A DNA stretch of 5,482 nt from NCBI GenBank assembly GCA_943330985.1, contig CALQJV010000100.1, positions 1-5,482 on the forward strand, given 5' to 3'. How positions within the stretch are numbered: position 1 is the stretch's first letter; every line of letters starts with the position of its first letter. Of this stretch, positions 5,430-5,482 are shown piece after piece. The translations under genes and the position numbers were made by a program. Under the pieces are notes generated by a model. The model made no database searches, was not told where the DNA came from, and was given only the letters and a program-made list of their open reading frames with translations. The DNA is from Chitinophaga pinensis. Its GTDB lineage: Bacteria > Bacteroidota > Bacteroidia > M30B66.

Positions 5430-5482
5430 ATGGCAAATCATATACTTTCTATTGTAATTCCTGCATACAACGAAGGACCTAC
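5430..5482 (+). CDS. Family-2 glycosyltransferase, N-terminus only (cut by the right edge)
   Basis: From the ATG at 5430 the 17 complete codons read MANHILSIVIPAYNEGP, and the partial AC codon must be Thr. The LSIVIPAYNEGPT pattern is the first β-strand and nucleotide-sugar-binding turn of GT-A-fold family-2 glycosyltransferases, such as dolichol-phosphate-mannose-synthase-like enzymes. These transfer a sugar from a nucleotide donor to lipid or polysaccharide acceptors at the inner membrane. The subgroup and substrate cannot be told from so short a piece. A nearby ATG at 5425 is in another frame and meets a stop after ten codons, so 5430 is the right start. It lies 11 bases after the SRP RNA, with no room for a separate promoter outside that RNA gene. 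Confidence 0.8.
   Translation, partial: MANHILSIVIPAYNEGP

Noticed and set aside
5425..5457. ATG at 5425 as the start of the last gene
   Set aside because: This frame stops after ten codons, while the frame from 5430 gives the clear glycosyltransferase motif SIVIPAYNEG.

Overview
The window looks like ordinary chromosomal DNA from a member of the Bacteroidota, probably Flavobacteriales-like. It is AT-rich. No start codon has a convincing Shine-Dalgarno sequence; leaders are A/T-rich instead. Three intergenic regions carry exact matches to the Bacteroidota -7 promoter element TAnnTTTG (1487-1494, 4203-4210, 5310-5317). The protein types also fit: an UMF1-type MFS transporter, a tandem-Usp universal stress protein, a cold-shock protein with a Lys/Glu-rich N-terminal extension, and a short-form GlgB. 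The phylum call is an inference from these traits, not from a database search.

Layout: (1) 1-393, minus strand: N-terminal 131 codons of an UMF1/Atg22-like MFS transporter, running off the left edge. (2) 394-486: divergent promoter region with a 16-bp perfect palindrome and a 9-bp-period direct repeat. (3) 487-1356, plus: two-domain universal stress protein, followed by an AT-rich hairpin terminator. (4) 1559-2011, plus: cold-shock-domain protein behind its own promoter. (5) 2042-3943, minus: complete glycogen branching enzyme GlgB, convergent with the cold-shock gene across only 30 bases. (6) 3944-4284: a noncoding divergent region of about 340 bases. (7) 4285-5160, plus: membrane acyl-CoA Δ9-type fatty acid desaturase with all three histidine boxes, followed by a good intrinsic terminator. 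(8) 5321-5418, plus: the small (4.5S-type) SRP RNA, with its own -7 element. (9) 5430-5482, plus: the first 17 codons of a family-2 glycosyltransferase, cut by the right edge and starting 11 bases after the SRP RNA.

The genes are mostly separate transcription units, not one operon. Orientation changes four times and terminators or promoters lie between several of them. Usp, cold-shock protein, branching enzyme and desaturase all fit stress, cold and storage physiology (RNA chaperoning, glycogen, membrane fluidity), but nothing in the sequence shows that they are co-regulated. The SRP RNA and the glycosyltransferase are the only pair whose spacing suggests shared transcription.

I found no clear sign of an undescribed system, mobile element, CRISPR array, tRNA or broken gene. 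The points most worth checking are the SRP RNA/glycosyltransferase junction, the basic tail of the cold-shock protein, the palindrome between the transporter and usp genes, and a start-proximal hairpin in the glgB leader.
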